Assembly (NCBI RefSeq): GCF_028656935.1
Contig: NZ_JAMDGZ010000007.1
Location: 1 to 45,320, forward strand
Source of the DNA: Pseudomonas rubra
Lineage (GTDB): Bacteria > Pseudomonadota > Gammaproteobacteria > Pseudomonadales > Pseudomonadaceae
Length of the DNA: 45,320 bases
Reading direction: 5' to 3'
The notes under the pieces are model-generated. The model saw only the letters and a program-made list of their open reading frames with translations, did not search any database and had not been told where the DNA came from. The translations under genes were made by a program, and so were the position numbers. Positions within the stretch are counted from its first letter, which is position 1; each line of letters starts with the position of its first letter. This document shows positions 26,501 through 35,461 of this stretch, one piece after another.

Positions 26501-26770
26501 CACCGTAGCCGTGCATGTAACCCGGGGCGGTACTGTAGACCGGCGCGTAATCCAGATAGGCGGAGTTGACCCACACGACTACGCCGACGTGCTCGATCAG
26601 TAGCGTCTTGAGTTGCGTGACCCAATCTGTACCGATCGGCAATCGTGCCACATACGCACCTAATGCTTTGCAAGCACGAGTTGCGCCGCCAGTTGCAACT
26701 GATCGGCAAGCAAGAAGCGCTTTTACGTCAGGCCGAACGCGCGAGCGCACAGGCTCAGGACAACGGCTGA
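26501..26770. pseudogene. gene debris between the TolC-like and GNAT genes
   Basis: No intact gene fits here. On the minus strand, about 26500-26660, a run containing VGVVVWVNSAYLDYAPVY resembles part of a BtrH N-terminal/C39-like acyltransferase domain. On the plus strand, 26663-26770 encodes a 35-residue piece with LRRQLQLIGKQEALLRQAER, like the end of a coiled coil. Neither has a proper start or full domain. Both are read as leftovers of former genes, with low certainty about identity. Confidence 0.3.
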
Positions 26771-27276
26771 AGGGGCAGGCGCATAGCGCAGCGGGTGCTC
26801 TTGAGCTGCAGTTGTTCGCGCCTGAGCTGCTGGCTCAGGGCTGGGTTGAGCTGTGTTTCAGTGAGCAGTTCAAAACCCAGGCGCGCATAGAAGGGCGCAT
26901 TCCACGGTACCTGCGCGAAGGTGGTCAGGGTCAAGCCCTGAAAGCCCTGATCGCTTGCCCACTGGCGGACTGTGGCGATCAGTCGGCGACCCTGCCCCTG
27001 GCCCTGAACCGGCTGTGCAACCGACAGCTCATGGATGAACAGGTCAGTGCCCGCTGGGGTAACACAGATAAACCCCTGGGGCTGGTCGTGTTCGTCAGTC
27101 AGCAGCCATTCATGCCCCGCTTCGATGAACCCCAGATGATCCTCAAGGCTCATGACCGAGCCACGGGCAATCCACTCAAGGCCGGGATGTTCGAGGAAGG
27201 CCTGCGCCGCCGAGCGCTCGATGGCCGGGAGCAGGGGCGCCTCTTCAGTGCGCGCAAGGCGGATGCTCAAGGACAT
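26755..27276 (-). CDS. GNAT-family N-acetyltransferase
   Basis: This 173-residue GNAT protein starts at M in MSLSIRLARTEEA. The upstream in-frame extension is unlike the family, so the start at 27276 is chosen. The acetyl-CoA loop is PVQGQGQGRRLIATV, followed by the typical NAPFYARLGFELL. It is transcribed away from the adhesin gene and is a single-gene unit. The substrate is unknown; closely similar architectures acetylate small amines. Its end slightly overlaps the plus-strand debris fragment. Confidence 0.88.
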   Translation of the reverse strand: MSLSIRLARTEEAPLLPAIERSAAQAFLEHPGLEWIARGSVMSLEDHLGFIEAGHEWLLTDEHDQPQGFICVTPAGTDLFIHELSVAQPVQGQGQGRRLIATVRQWASDQGFQGLTLTTFAQVPWNAPFYARLGFELLTETQLNPALSQQLRREQLQLKSTRCAMRLPLQPLS

Positions 27277-27491
27277 GATGGCAACTGTGCTAAGTGATGC
27301 CGCAGTGTGGCCAATTGCCGCTTTTTGCGCAACAGCGTCCGCGCTGCAAGCCTTTTGGACTAACGCCAAAAACGTTTAAGCGCGCTTAGGTATTAAGCCT
27401 AAAGCCAGAATCGTTTTTTTTTGCAGAACTGCTATTCATTCAGACAGCAGTGTGACCCTTCGGTCAACTATAGGCAAAAGGACTGTCTAGC
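27277..27491 (+). promoter_or_regulatory. divergent intergenic region driving the adhesin operon
   Basis: This 215-bp region separates the minus-strand GNAT from the adhesin gene and must hold the adhesin promoter. It contains a short inverted repeat, TTAGG/CCTAA, near 27386-27402, and a run of nine T at 27414-27422. An AAAAAC stretch about 45 bases before the T run could pair with it. The ribosome-binding site AAAAGGA sits about 9 bases before ATG 27492. No convincing sigma-70 boxes were identified. Confidence 0.4.
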
Positions 27492-30400
27492 ATGTCGATT
27501 CAGGCACAGATTTCCCCTCTCAATCAAAATGTCTCCTCAGCTGCCGTCCTTGAGGTGCCGGACAAAGGCATTCTCACGCTCAGCGAAAGCAGTGAAGTTG
27601 CCCTCGACATCAACCCCGAAGCGGTCGCCAGCTATTCGAAAAGCGATGCGGACCTGGTGGTGCAACTGAAAAATGGCGAAAGCATTCGCGTCGCCAATTT
27701 CTACGCGCCTGGGCAAGCGCCCAGCGAGCTGTTTCTGGTCCAGGAAGGCAAGCTGGTGGCGGTTAGCCTTCCTCCGGTCGCTGCGGACGGTGTGCTGGCG
27801 GCGAGCTACGTCGCTCAGGAAAGCGTAGCGGGTTTTGACTCGCTGACCGCCGCCGGTAGTGCTGGTGCCGGCGCCGGAGCAACCGTTGCCGGGTTGGGGA
27901 TGGGCGGTATGTTGCTGGCCGGCGCTGCGGTAATCGGCGCGGGCGTGGCGATCTCCAACAGCAGCGGTGGCGGCGGTGGCGGTGGCGGGGGAGGAACACC
28001 ACCGGCGGACACCACCGCACCCGCCGGCGCGAGCGGGCTTCAGGTGGCCCCTGACGGCAGTAAATTGAGCGGTAAGGCGGAGCCAGGCGCCACGGTCGGG
28101 GTCGATACCAACGGTGACGGCAAGGCCGACGCCAGTGTGGTGGTCGGCGCCGATGGCAACTTCCAGTTGCCGCTGAATCCACCATTGACCAATGGCCAAA
28201 CCGTGACCGTAGTGGTCACCGATCCGTCCGGCAACAGCAGCCCGGCGATCCAGACCAAAGCCCCGGACACCACCGCACCGGCAGCGGCAACCAATGTCCA
28301 GGTGGCTGCCGATGGCGCAAGCGTCAGCGGCAAGGGTGAGCCGGGCGCAACTGCAGGTATCGACACCAATGGCGATGGTAAACCCGAGGTGAGCGTGGTG
28401 ATCGCGCCCGACGGCACCTTCCAGGTCCCGCTGACGCCGCCGCTGACCAACGGCCAGACCGTGACCGTGGTGGTTACCGACCCGTCCGGCAACAGCAGTA
28501 CGGGTGTCCAGACCAAGGCTGCGGACACCAGCGCGCCGGCGCCTGCGACCGAGGTCGAAGTAGCGGCCGATGGCACCAGCGTCAGCGGCAGGGGCGAGCC
28601 GGGTGCACGGGTCGGGGTCGATACCAATGGCGATGGCCAGCCCGATGTGACCCTGGTGATCGGCGCCGATGGCAATTTCCAGGTCCCGCTTAACCCGCCG
28701 CTGACCGATGGCCAGACCGTAACGGTGGTGATCACCGATGCGGCCGGCAACAGCAGCCCTGGGGTGAGTGTCCAGGCGCCGGACTACCCCGATGCCCCGC
28801 AGGTCAATGCCAGCAACGGCAGTGTGCTGTCGGGAACTGCCGAACCCGGCATCACCCTGGTAATCACCGACGGCGACGGCAACCCGATCGGCCAGACCAT
28901 GGCCGATGCCAGCGGCAACTGGAGCTTCACCCCGAGCACCTCACTGGCCGATGGCACCGTGGTCGTTGTGGTCGCCGAAAACGCCAATGGCCATAGCAGC
29001 CCGCCGGCCAGCACGGTGATCGATGCCGTGGCACCCACCGCGCCGCTGGTCAATCCGAGCAACGGTGCGTTGCTCAGCGGTACTGCTGAAGCTGGCGCGA
29101 AAATCTTGCTCAGCGACGGCGACGGCAACCCGATCGGCCAGACCATTGCCGACGCCAACGGCAACTGGAGCTTCACCCCAGGCATTGCGCTGCCCAACGG
29201 CGCGCAGGTCAACGTCGTAGCCCAGGATCCGGCCGGCAATACCAGCGGCCAGAGCAGCGTCAGCGTCGATGCAATCGCACCAGCGGCGCCCACGGTCAAT
29301 CCGAGCAATGGCAGTAGCCTGGGCGGCACGGCCGAGGCCAACAGCAAGGTGATCATCACCGACGGCAGTGGCAACCCGATTGCCCAGGTCACGGCCGATG
29401 GCAGCGGCAACTGGAGTTACACGCCAGGCACGCCGATTGCCGATGGCACAGTGATCAAGGTGCTGGCCCAGGACGCGGCCGGCAACAACAGCGCGCCTGC
29501 CACAATGACCGTCGACAGCTCGGCACCCGCGGCTCCGGTGCTCGACCCGAGCAATGGCAGCAGCATCAGCGGCAGTGCCGAAGCCGGCGCCACGGTGACG
29601 CTCAAAGATGGCAGCGGCAATCCGATTGGCCAGGTCACCGCCGATGGCAGTGGCCACTGGAGCTTCACCCCTGCAAGCCCGCTGCCCAATGGCACGGTCG
29701 TGGTAGCCACGGCCAGCGACGCGACCGGCAACAGCGGTACGCCCGCGACGACGACCGTGGACAGCGTGGCCCCGGGCGCACCGCTGATCAGCCCGAGCAA
29801 TGGCGCAACCGTCAGCGGCACCGCCGAGGCCGGAGCCAAGGTGGTCCTGACTGACGGCGGCGGCAACCCGATTGGCGAAACCACCGCCGATGGCAGTGGC
29901 CACTGGAGCTTCACCCCCGCAAGCCCGCTGCCCAACGGCACGGTGGTCAATGCCACCGCCACCGACCCGGCTGGCAACACCAGCGGCCCGGCCAGCGCAA
30001 TCGTCGACGCTGTCGCCCCGCCTGCACCCACCGTTAACCTGAGCAACGGCAGCAGCCTGAGCGGTACGGCCGAAGCCAACAGCAAGGTGATCATCACTGA
30101 TGGCAGCGGCAACCCGATTGCCGAGGTCACTGCCAATGGCAGTGGCAACTGGACCTACACCCCAGCGTCACCGATCGCCAATGGCACCGTGGTCAATGTG
30201 CTGGCCAAGGATGCCGCCGGCAACAGCAGCGCCCCTGCCACGGTGACCGTCGACAGTTCGGCGCCTGCCGCGCCGATTATCAACCCAAGCAATGGCGTCG
30301 TCATCAGCGGCAGCACTGAAGCCGGCGCTACCGTGACCCTGACCGACAGCAGCGGCAACCCCATCGGGCAGGTCACCGCCAATAGCAACGGCAACTGGAG

Positions 30401-33400
30401 CTTCATCTCGGCAAGCCCGCTGCCCAATGGCACCGTGGTGATTGCCAAGGCCACCGACCCGACCGGCAATACCGGGCCACAGGCGGCAACCACAGTCGAC
30501 ATCGTCGCCCCCGGCGCACCGGTGATCAGCCCGAGCAATGGCGCAACCGTCAGCGGCACCGCCGAGGCCGGGGCCAAGGTGTTCCTTACCGATAGCGGGG
30601 GCAGCCCGATCGGCGAAACCACCGCCGATGGCAGCGGCAACTGGACGATTACGCCCACCAACCCGCTGCCCAACGGCACCGTGGTCTATGCCGTGGCCCA
30701 GGACCCGGCTAGCAACATCGGCCCGCCGACAAGCATCACCGTGGATGCCCTGCCGCCAGCGGCGCCGGTGGTCAACCCGAGCAACGGTAATACCGTCAAT
30801 GGCACCGCCGAGGCCAACAGCACGATCACCCTCAAAGATGGCAGCGGCAACCCGATCGGCCAGGTCCAGGCCGACGCCGGCGGCAACTGGAGTTTCAGCC
30901 CGGGTGCGCAGTTGCCCAACGGCACCGTGGTCAACGTCACCGCCACTGACGCGGCAGGCAACACCGGCGCGCCAGGCTCCACCACCATCGATACCTCGCT
31001 GCCGTCGATCCCGCATGTCGATCCCAGCAACGGTGTGTTCCTCAGCGGTACGGCGGATGCGGGCAATACCATCATCCTGGCCCAAAGCAATGGTACCCCG
31101 ATCGGCCAGGTGACGGTCGACGGCAGCGGCAACTGGAGCTTCATCCTGGGCGCGCCGTTGCCTGACGGCACAGTAGTCACAGTCATTGCGCGCAATCCCA
31201 CAGGCACTGATAGCGCCGCGGCGGTTGCCACCATCGATAGCGTCGCACCGGGCGCGCCGGTGATAGCCGCCAGCAATGGCGCCGAGATCAGCGGTAGCGC
31301 CGAAGCGGGGGCGACCATCATCCTGTCCGATGGCGGCGGCAACCCGATTGGCCAGACCAGCGCCAATGGCAGTGGCCACTGGAGCTTCACCCCAGGCAGC
31401 CCGTTGCCCAACGGCACCGTGGTCAATGCCGTGGCCAAGGATGCGGCAGGCAACACCAGCGGGCCTGCCAGTACCACGGTGGATGCCTTGGCGCCGTCAG
31501 TGCCGGTCATCAACGCCAGCGCTGGCGTGGTGATTACCGGTACCGCCGAGATCGGTGCGAAAGTCATCCTCACCGACGGCAGCGGCAACCCGATTGGTGA
31601 AACCACAGCCGATGGCAGCGGCATCTGGAGCTTCACCCCAGGATCACCGCTGGCCAACGGCACGGTGGTCAATGCCGTGGCCAGGGACGCCGCCGGCAAT
31701 ACCAGCGGGTCGATCAGCACCACTGTGGACTCGGTGGCACCGGCTGCGCCGGTTATCAACCCGGTCAACGGTACACTTGTCACCGGTACATCGGAAGCGG
31801 GCGCCATCATCACCTTCACCTACAGCAGCGGACAGCCGATGGGGGGGACGATTGCTGACGCTAATGGTAACTGGAGCTTCCTCCCAGGTATTGGCTCATT
31901 GCCCCACGGCCAAGTGTTCACCGCCGTGGCCAAGGACGCCGCCGGCAATACCAGTGCGCCCGCCACCGCTACTGTGGACGCAATGCCACCTGCCGCGCCG
32001 ATAGTCAACCCGACCAATGGCAGCGTGCTTGCCGGTACCGCGGAAGCGGGTGCCAAGGTCACCCTTACCGACGGCAGCGGCAACCCGATTGGCCAGGTCA
32101 ACGCCGATGGCAGCGGCCACTGGAGCTTTACCCCGGCCAGCCCGTTGCCCAACGGCACCGTGGTCAATGCCGTGGCCCAGGACATTGCTGGCAACAACAG
32201 TGCTCCGGGCAGCACCACGGTGGATTCGCTGGCACCCGCCGCGCCGGTCATCAACGCCAGCAATGGCGCGGTGATTAGCGGCACCGCCGAGATTGGCGCG
32301 AAAGTCATCCTCACCGATGGCAGTGGCAACCCGATTGGTGAAACCACGGCCAATGGCAGTGGCGCCTGGAGCTTCACCCCGGGCAGCCCGTTGGCCAACG
32401 GCAGCGTGGTCAACGCGGTGGCCGAAGACGCCGCCGGCAACGACAGCCCGCCGGCCAGTACCACGGTCGACAGCGTCGCCCCGGCAGCGCCTGTGCTGAA
32501 CATCAGCAGCGATGGCGCCTTGCTCAGCGGTACCGCCGAGGCCAACAGCCAGGTGCGTATCGTGATCAATGGCGACAGCGCCAACCCGATCACAGTCAAC
32601 GTCGATGGCAGCGGCAATTTCAGCTTGCCCCTGGCACCGGCGCTGACTGCCGGTCAGCCGGTGTCCGCGGTGGCCGTGGATGCCGCTGGCAACCTCAGCG
32701 GCCCGAGCAGCGTCACCGCGCCGGACCTGGCGCCACCGACCCTGAGCGTGGCGGAAGCGGCCGACACCTGGATCAACGCTGCCGAAGTTGCCGACGGTAT
32801 CCAGGTCAGTGTCGCGGTACGGCCGACCCTGCAGGTCGGCCAGGTGATCACCGTCAACTTTAACGGGCAGAACGGCTATCTGGCCCAGGCCAGCCATACC
32901 CTGACCGCCGGTGACATCACTGCCGGCACCGTCAGCGTGACCCTCAACCCGTCGGGCGGGCCGTTTCCCCAAGGCGCCTCGACCATCACCGCCGACATCA
33001 ATGGCGGTACCGCGTCGACCCCGGTGGCCTTCACCATCGACACCGTGCCACCGGCGACCCCGGTGCTGTCGCTGGTGGGCAACCTGCTGACCATCTCCAC
33101 CGATCCCGGTACCGAATTGACGGTGACCCTGACTGTCGGCGGTGTGACCGGCACGGTTATAGTGACCGCCGATAACAGCGGCCTGGCGTCGCTGAACCTG
33201 CTGACCGACCTGGACATCGACTTCAGTTGGAACCAGTTGCTCAGCGCCCAGGTCTCGGTGGTGGGCCGCGACCCGGCCGGCAACCCGAGCAACGTTGCGA
33301 CCCTTGCGGTAGGGACCGGTATCGAACAGCCAGTGACCATCGGCGGTTTTGCCGTCGATGTCAGCCTCAACCCGTTGAACCCGCGCTTTGGTTTTAGCGG

Positions 33401-34187
33401 CAACACAGAGGTGGGTTCGAGCCTGTTGATTCGCGTCATCACCCCGGCGCTGGACGTGCAGTTGTTGCCGATTCTCGCCGACGGTAGTGGGCATTTTGCC
33501 GTGAACCTGCTGAGCCCGACCATCCTCACCCAACTGGGGCTGAACATCACCGACATCCTCAACCTGGGCTCACAGATCTCCTTCAACGTTGTCGCCACCG
33601 ACAGCCAGGGCAACGAGAGTGCGGCCTATGGCATCAGCCTGTTGCCCAACGGCTTGTCGTCGATCATCGGCCAGATCAATGTCAACGGCACCGCAGGCGA
33701 CGATGTGATGGCGGCGGTCAATGGCAGCGCCGAGCACCTGAACGGCGGCAACGGCAGCGACCTGATCTTCAACGTCGGTGCTGGCGATCATGTGGCGGCC
33801 GGTGATGGCAACGACACCATCCAGATCACCGCGACCAACTTCGTCAACATCGATGGCGGGGCAGGTTTTGACACGCTGTTGCTGGCCAATGGTATCGACC
33901 TGGACTACAACGCCGTCGGCGTCGGCACCCTGAGCAACATTGAACGGGTCGACCTGGGCAAAGGCGATGCGGGCAGCGTGCTGACCCTTACCGCCGCGGA
34001 AGTGGGGCTGATCACCGATGCCAACAACACCTTGCAGATCACTGGCGAAAGCAACGACACACTGAATGTGGTGGGTGCGCTCAACACGGGTACCACGCAG
34101 ACAATCAATGGCCTGGTGTATGACGTCTACGCATTTGGCGTCAACACGCTGCTGGTGGAGGAAAACACGGTTCAGGTCGTGGTTTGA
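27492..34187 (+). CDS. LapF/BapA-like repetitive adhesin, type I secretion substrate
   Basis: This 2231-residue predicted surface adhesin starts with a BapA-prefix-like domain (about 1-110, with LVVQLKNGESIRVANFY). A small-residue hydrophobic segment (about 122-155) and a run of ten Gly (159-168) follow. Then come three Ig-like repeats of about 86 residues with DTNGDG loops, and 16 tandem Ig-like repeats of 82 residues (about 430-1745), each with a SGTAEAGAK and GNPIG pattern. Further Ig-like domains lead to a C-terminal region from about 2062 with RTX-like GGNGSDLIF and AGDGNDTIQ and a hydrophobic, acidic tail typical of type I secretion signals. It overlaps the TolC gene (TGATG). The locus order matches P. 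putida lapF-lapHIJ. It likely supports cell-cell adhesion and biofilm. A TAAG tetrapeptide occurs at 119-122. Confidence 0.9.
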   Translation: MSIQAQISPLNQNVSSAAVLEVPDKGILTLSESSEVALDINPEAVASYSKSDADLVVQLKNGESIRVANFYAPGQAPSELFLVQEGKLVAVSLPPVAADGVLAASYVAQESVAGFDSLTAAGSAGAGAGATVAGLGMGGMLLAGAAVIGAGVAISNSSGGGGGGGGGGTPPADTTAPAGASGLQVAPDGSKLSGKAEPGATVGVDTNGDGKADASVVVGADGNFQLPLNPPLTNGQTVTVVVTDPSGNSSPAIQTKAPDTTAPAAATNVQVAADGASVSGKGEPGATAGIDTNGDGKPEVSVVIAPDGTFQVPLTPPLTNGQTVTVVVTDPSGNSSTGVQTKAADTSAPAPATEVEVAADGTSVSGRGEPGARVGVDTNGDGQPDVTLVIGADGNFQVPLNPPLTDGQTVTVVITDAAGNSSPGVSVQAPDYPDAPQVNASNGSVLSGTAEPGITLVITDGDGNPIGQTMADASGNWSFTPSTSLADGTVVVVVAENANGHSSPPASTVIDAVAPTAPLVNPSNGALLSGTAEAGAKILLSDGDGNPIGQTIADANGNWSFTPGIALPNGAQVNVVAQDPAGNTSGQSSVSVDAIAPAAPTVNPSNGSSLGGTAEANSKVIITDGSGNPIAQVTADGSGNWSYTPGTPIADGTVIKVLAQDAAGNNSAPATMTVDSSAPAAPVLDPSNGSSISGSAEAGATVTLKDGSGNPIGQVTADGSGHWSFTPASPLPNGTVVVATASDATGNSGTPATTTVDSVAPGAPLISPSNGATVSGTAEAGAKVVLTDGGGNPIGETTADGSGHWSFTPASPLPNGTVVNATATDPAGNTSGPASAIVDAVAPPAPTVNLSNGSSLSGTAEANSKVIITDGSGNPIAEVTANGSGNWTYTPASPIANGTVVNVLAKDAAGNSSAPATVTVDSSAPAAPIINPSNGVVISGSTEAGATVTLTDSSGNPIGQVTANSNGNWSFISASPLPNGTVVIAKATDPTGNTGPQAATTVDIVAPGAPVISPSNGATVSGTAEAGAKVFLTDSGGSPIGETTADGSGNWTITPTNPLPNGTVVYAVAQDPASNIGPPTSITVDALPPAAPVVNPSNGNTVNGTAEANSTITLKDGSGNPIGQVQADAGGNWSFSPGAQLPNGTVVNVTATDAAGNTGAPGSTTIDTSLPSIPHVDPSNGVFLSGTADAGNTIILAQSNGTPIGQVTVDGSGNWSFILGAPLPDGTVVTVIARNPTGTDSAAAVATIDSVAPGAPVIAASNGAEISGSAEAGATIILSDGGGNPIGQTSANGSGHWSFTPGSPLPNGTVVNAVAKDAAGNTSGPASTTVDALAPSVPVINASAGVVITGTAEIGAKVILTDGSGNPIGETTADGSGIWSFTPGSPLANGTVVNAVARDAAGNTSGSISTTVDSVAPAAPVINPVNGTLVTGTSEAGAIITFTYSSGQPMGGTIADANGNWSFLPGIGSLPHGQVFTAVAKDAAGNTSAPATATVDAMPPAAPIVNPTNGSVLAGTAEAGAKVTLTDGSGNPIGQVNADGSGHWSFTPASPLPNGTVVNAVAQDIAGNNSAPGSTTVDSLAPAAPVINASNGAVISGTAEIGAKVILTDGSGNPIGETTANGSGAWSFTPGSPLANGSVVNAVAEDAAGNDSPPASTTVDSVAPAAPVLNISSDGALLSGTAEANSQVRIVINGDSANPITVNVDGSGNFSLPLAPALTAGQPVSAVAVDAAGNLSGPSSVTAPDLAPPTLSVAEAADTWINAAEVADGIQVSVAVRPTLQVGQVITVNFNGQNGYLAQASHTLTAGDITAGTVSVTLNPSGGPFPQGASTITADINGGTASTPVAFTIDTVPPATPVLSLVGNLLTISTDPGTELTVTLTVGGVTGTVIVTADNSGLASLNLLTDLDIDFSWNQLLSAQVSVVGRDPAGNPSNVATLAVGTGIEQPVTIGGFAVDVSLNPLNPRFGFSGNTEVGSSLLIRVITPALDVQLLPILADGSGHFAVNLLSPTILTQLGLNITDILNLGSQISFNVVATDSQGNESAAYGISLLPNGLSSIIGQINVNGTAGDDVMAAVNGSAEHLNGGNGSDLIFNVGAGDHVAAGDGNDTIQITATNFVNIDGGAGFDTLLLANGIDLDYNAVGVGTLSNIERVDLGKGDAGSVLTLTAAEVGLITDANNTLQITGESNDTLNVVGALNTGTTQTINGLVYDVYAFGVNTLLVEENTVQVVV
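28009..28780 (+). repeat. three tandem 86-residue Ig-like repeats (type 1)
   Basis: Three consecutive in-frame repeats of about 258 bp encode units with GVDTNGDGK-type calcium loops and PLTNGQTVTVVVTDPSGN. They differ from the 246-bp repeats that follow. Confidence 0.85.
28781..32728 (+). repeat. sixteen tandem 82-residue Ig-like repeats (type 2)
   Basis: Sixteen in-frame units of about 246 bp encode bacterial Ig-like domains with the consensus PSNG, SGTAEAGAK, DGSGNPIG, GNWSFTP, PNGTVV and DAAGN. The last unit is the most diverged. A higher-order period of three units (738 bp) is visible: units 3-5 (29277-30014) correspond one by one to units 6-8 (30015-30752), and units 11-12 to 14-15. Confidence 0.9.
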
Positions 34188-35461
34188 TGACGGCGCGCCA
34201 GCAGTACGCGCGCAAGGGACGGCGGCACGCGCAAGTAGCCTTGGGGCTGCTTGCGTTGGGCTTGCCGATGGTTACGCCAGCCATGCCATTGGACCAGGCG
34301 GTCCGGGCCGGGCTGGCCATTCACCCCGAGGTGCGTTCGGCGATGGCTGAAGCCGATCGCGCCGGCACAGAAGTGGAGATTGCCAAGGGCGGCTATTACC
34401 CCTCGCTGTCGATGTCCGGCGGGCCCCAGGAGTTTGATTTTGGCGAGGTGGTTTATGACCTCACCGCGTCGCAGATGCTCTATGACTGGGGCCGGGTCAA
34501 CAGTAAGGTCGACAGTGCCAGCGCTAACCAGCGCAAGCTGTCGGAGGCGGTGTTGGTGGCCCGTGATGATGCGGCGCTGGATATCGTCGAGACCTACCTC
34601 GACGTGCTGGCAGCCGAGCGCCGGGTCGAGGCGGTGCGCACGCACCTGCAGCGCCTGGGCGGTATCCGCCAAATGACCGAAGACCGCGGTGGCGATGGTT
34701 ATGCCGACCGCAGCGAACTGGACCGCGCCAACCTCGAACTGGCACGGGCCCAGGAGCAGTTGGCACTGGAGAAGGGCAACCTGCAGGACGCGCGCAACCA
34801 GTACCTGATTCTGGTCGGCCAGGAGCCGGATACGTTGAGCGACCCCGAACCGATGTCGCTCAAGCGCTACCTGGCCAGCAGTGACCTGACCCGGGTGATT
34901 CACGACGCGCCCTTGCAGCGCAAGGCCCTTGAAGACGCCAACGTCGCCGAGGCCCAGGTCCGCGAGGCCAAGTCGGCGTTGCTGCCGCAACTGAACATCG
35001 AGGCCACAGCCTTGCGCCGGGAGGTCGGCGGGCACCCGGAAAGCGACTCGGTGGTGGCCTTGCGTTTGCGCATGGACACCTTCCAGGGCTTGTCCAACTT
35101 CCGCCGCCCGACGGCTGCCCAGCAACGCCTGGAGTCGGCGCGCTTCAGTGCCGACGCCATGCAGCGCGATATCCGCCGGCAACTGCAAACCCTGTTCGAC
35201 AATGGCGAAACCCTGGGCTGGCGGGAGCAAGCCTTGCAGGTGCAAGTGACGGAGTCGGCGCAGGTCAGCGAGCTGTACCGCGAGCAGTTCGAAGTGGGCC
35301 GGCGTGACGTGATCGACCTGCTCAGCGTGCAGCGCGAACGCTTCGAGGCCGAGCGGCAATTGATCAATCTGCACATCGAACGCAAGCGCATTGAATACCG
35401 GGCGGCCGCTCAGGTCGGCTTGTTGGGCCCACTGGTGGAGAATCGGTTGAATGGAAGCTGA
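34187..35461 (+). CDS. TolC-family outer-membrane protein of the adhesin type I secretion system
   Basis: This 424-residue TolC-like protein has a Sec signal peptide (QVALGLLALGLPMVTPAMP) at about 15-36. The rest is helical-hairpin sequence with LYDWGRVNSKVDSA, typical of the first half, and FEVGRRDVIDLLSVQRERF, the conserved NxGxxxxxDxLxxQ-like end of the second half. ATG 34187 overlaps the adhesin stop (TGATG), so translation is coupled. Its own stop overlaps the ABC gene by 11 bp. It is the outer-membrane duct (LapE/LapH-like) of the tripartite exporter. Confidence 0.92.
   Translation: MTARQQYARKGRRHAQVALGLLALGLPMVTPAMPLDQAVRAGLAIHPEVRSAMAEADRAGTEVEIAKGGYYPSLSMSGGPQEFDFGEVVYDLTASQMLYDWGRVNSKVDSASANQRKLSEAVLVARDDAALDIVETYLDVLAAERRVEAVRTHLQRLGGIRQMTEDRGGDGYADRSELDRANLELARAQEQLALEKGNLQDARNQYLILVGQEPDTLSDPEPMSLKRYLASSDLTRVIHDAPLQRKALEDANVAEAQVREAKSALLPQLNIEATALRREVGGHPESDSVVALRLRMDTFQGLSNFRRPTAAQQRLESARFSADAMQRDIRRQLQTLFDNGETLGWREQALQVQVTESAQVSELYREQFEVGRRDVIDLLSVQRERFEAERQLINLHIERKRIEYRAAAQVGLLGPLVENRLNGS

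Noticed and set aside
26566..27297. 243-codon plus-strand frame opposite the GNAT gene
   Set aside because: The minus-strand GNAT has clear acetyl-CoA-binding motifs; the plus frame has none.
28781..32728. Regularly spaced repeats that might suggest a CRISPR array
   Set aside because: The unit is 246 bp, in frame, diverged and protein-coding, without short identical repeats and unique spacers.
30168..33533. Several long minus-strand frames across the adhesin repeats
   Set aside because: They are low-complexity mirror translations of the tandem repeats, with no ribosome-binding sites or domains.
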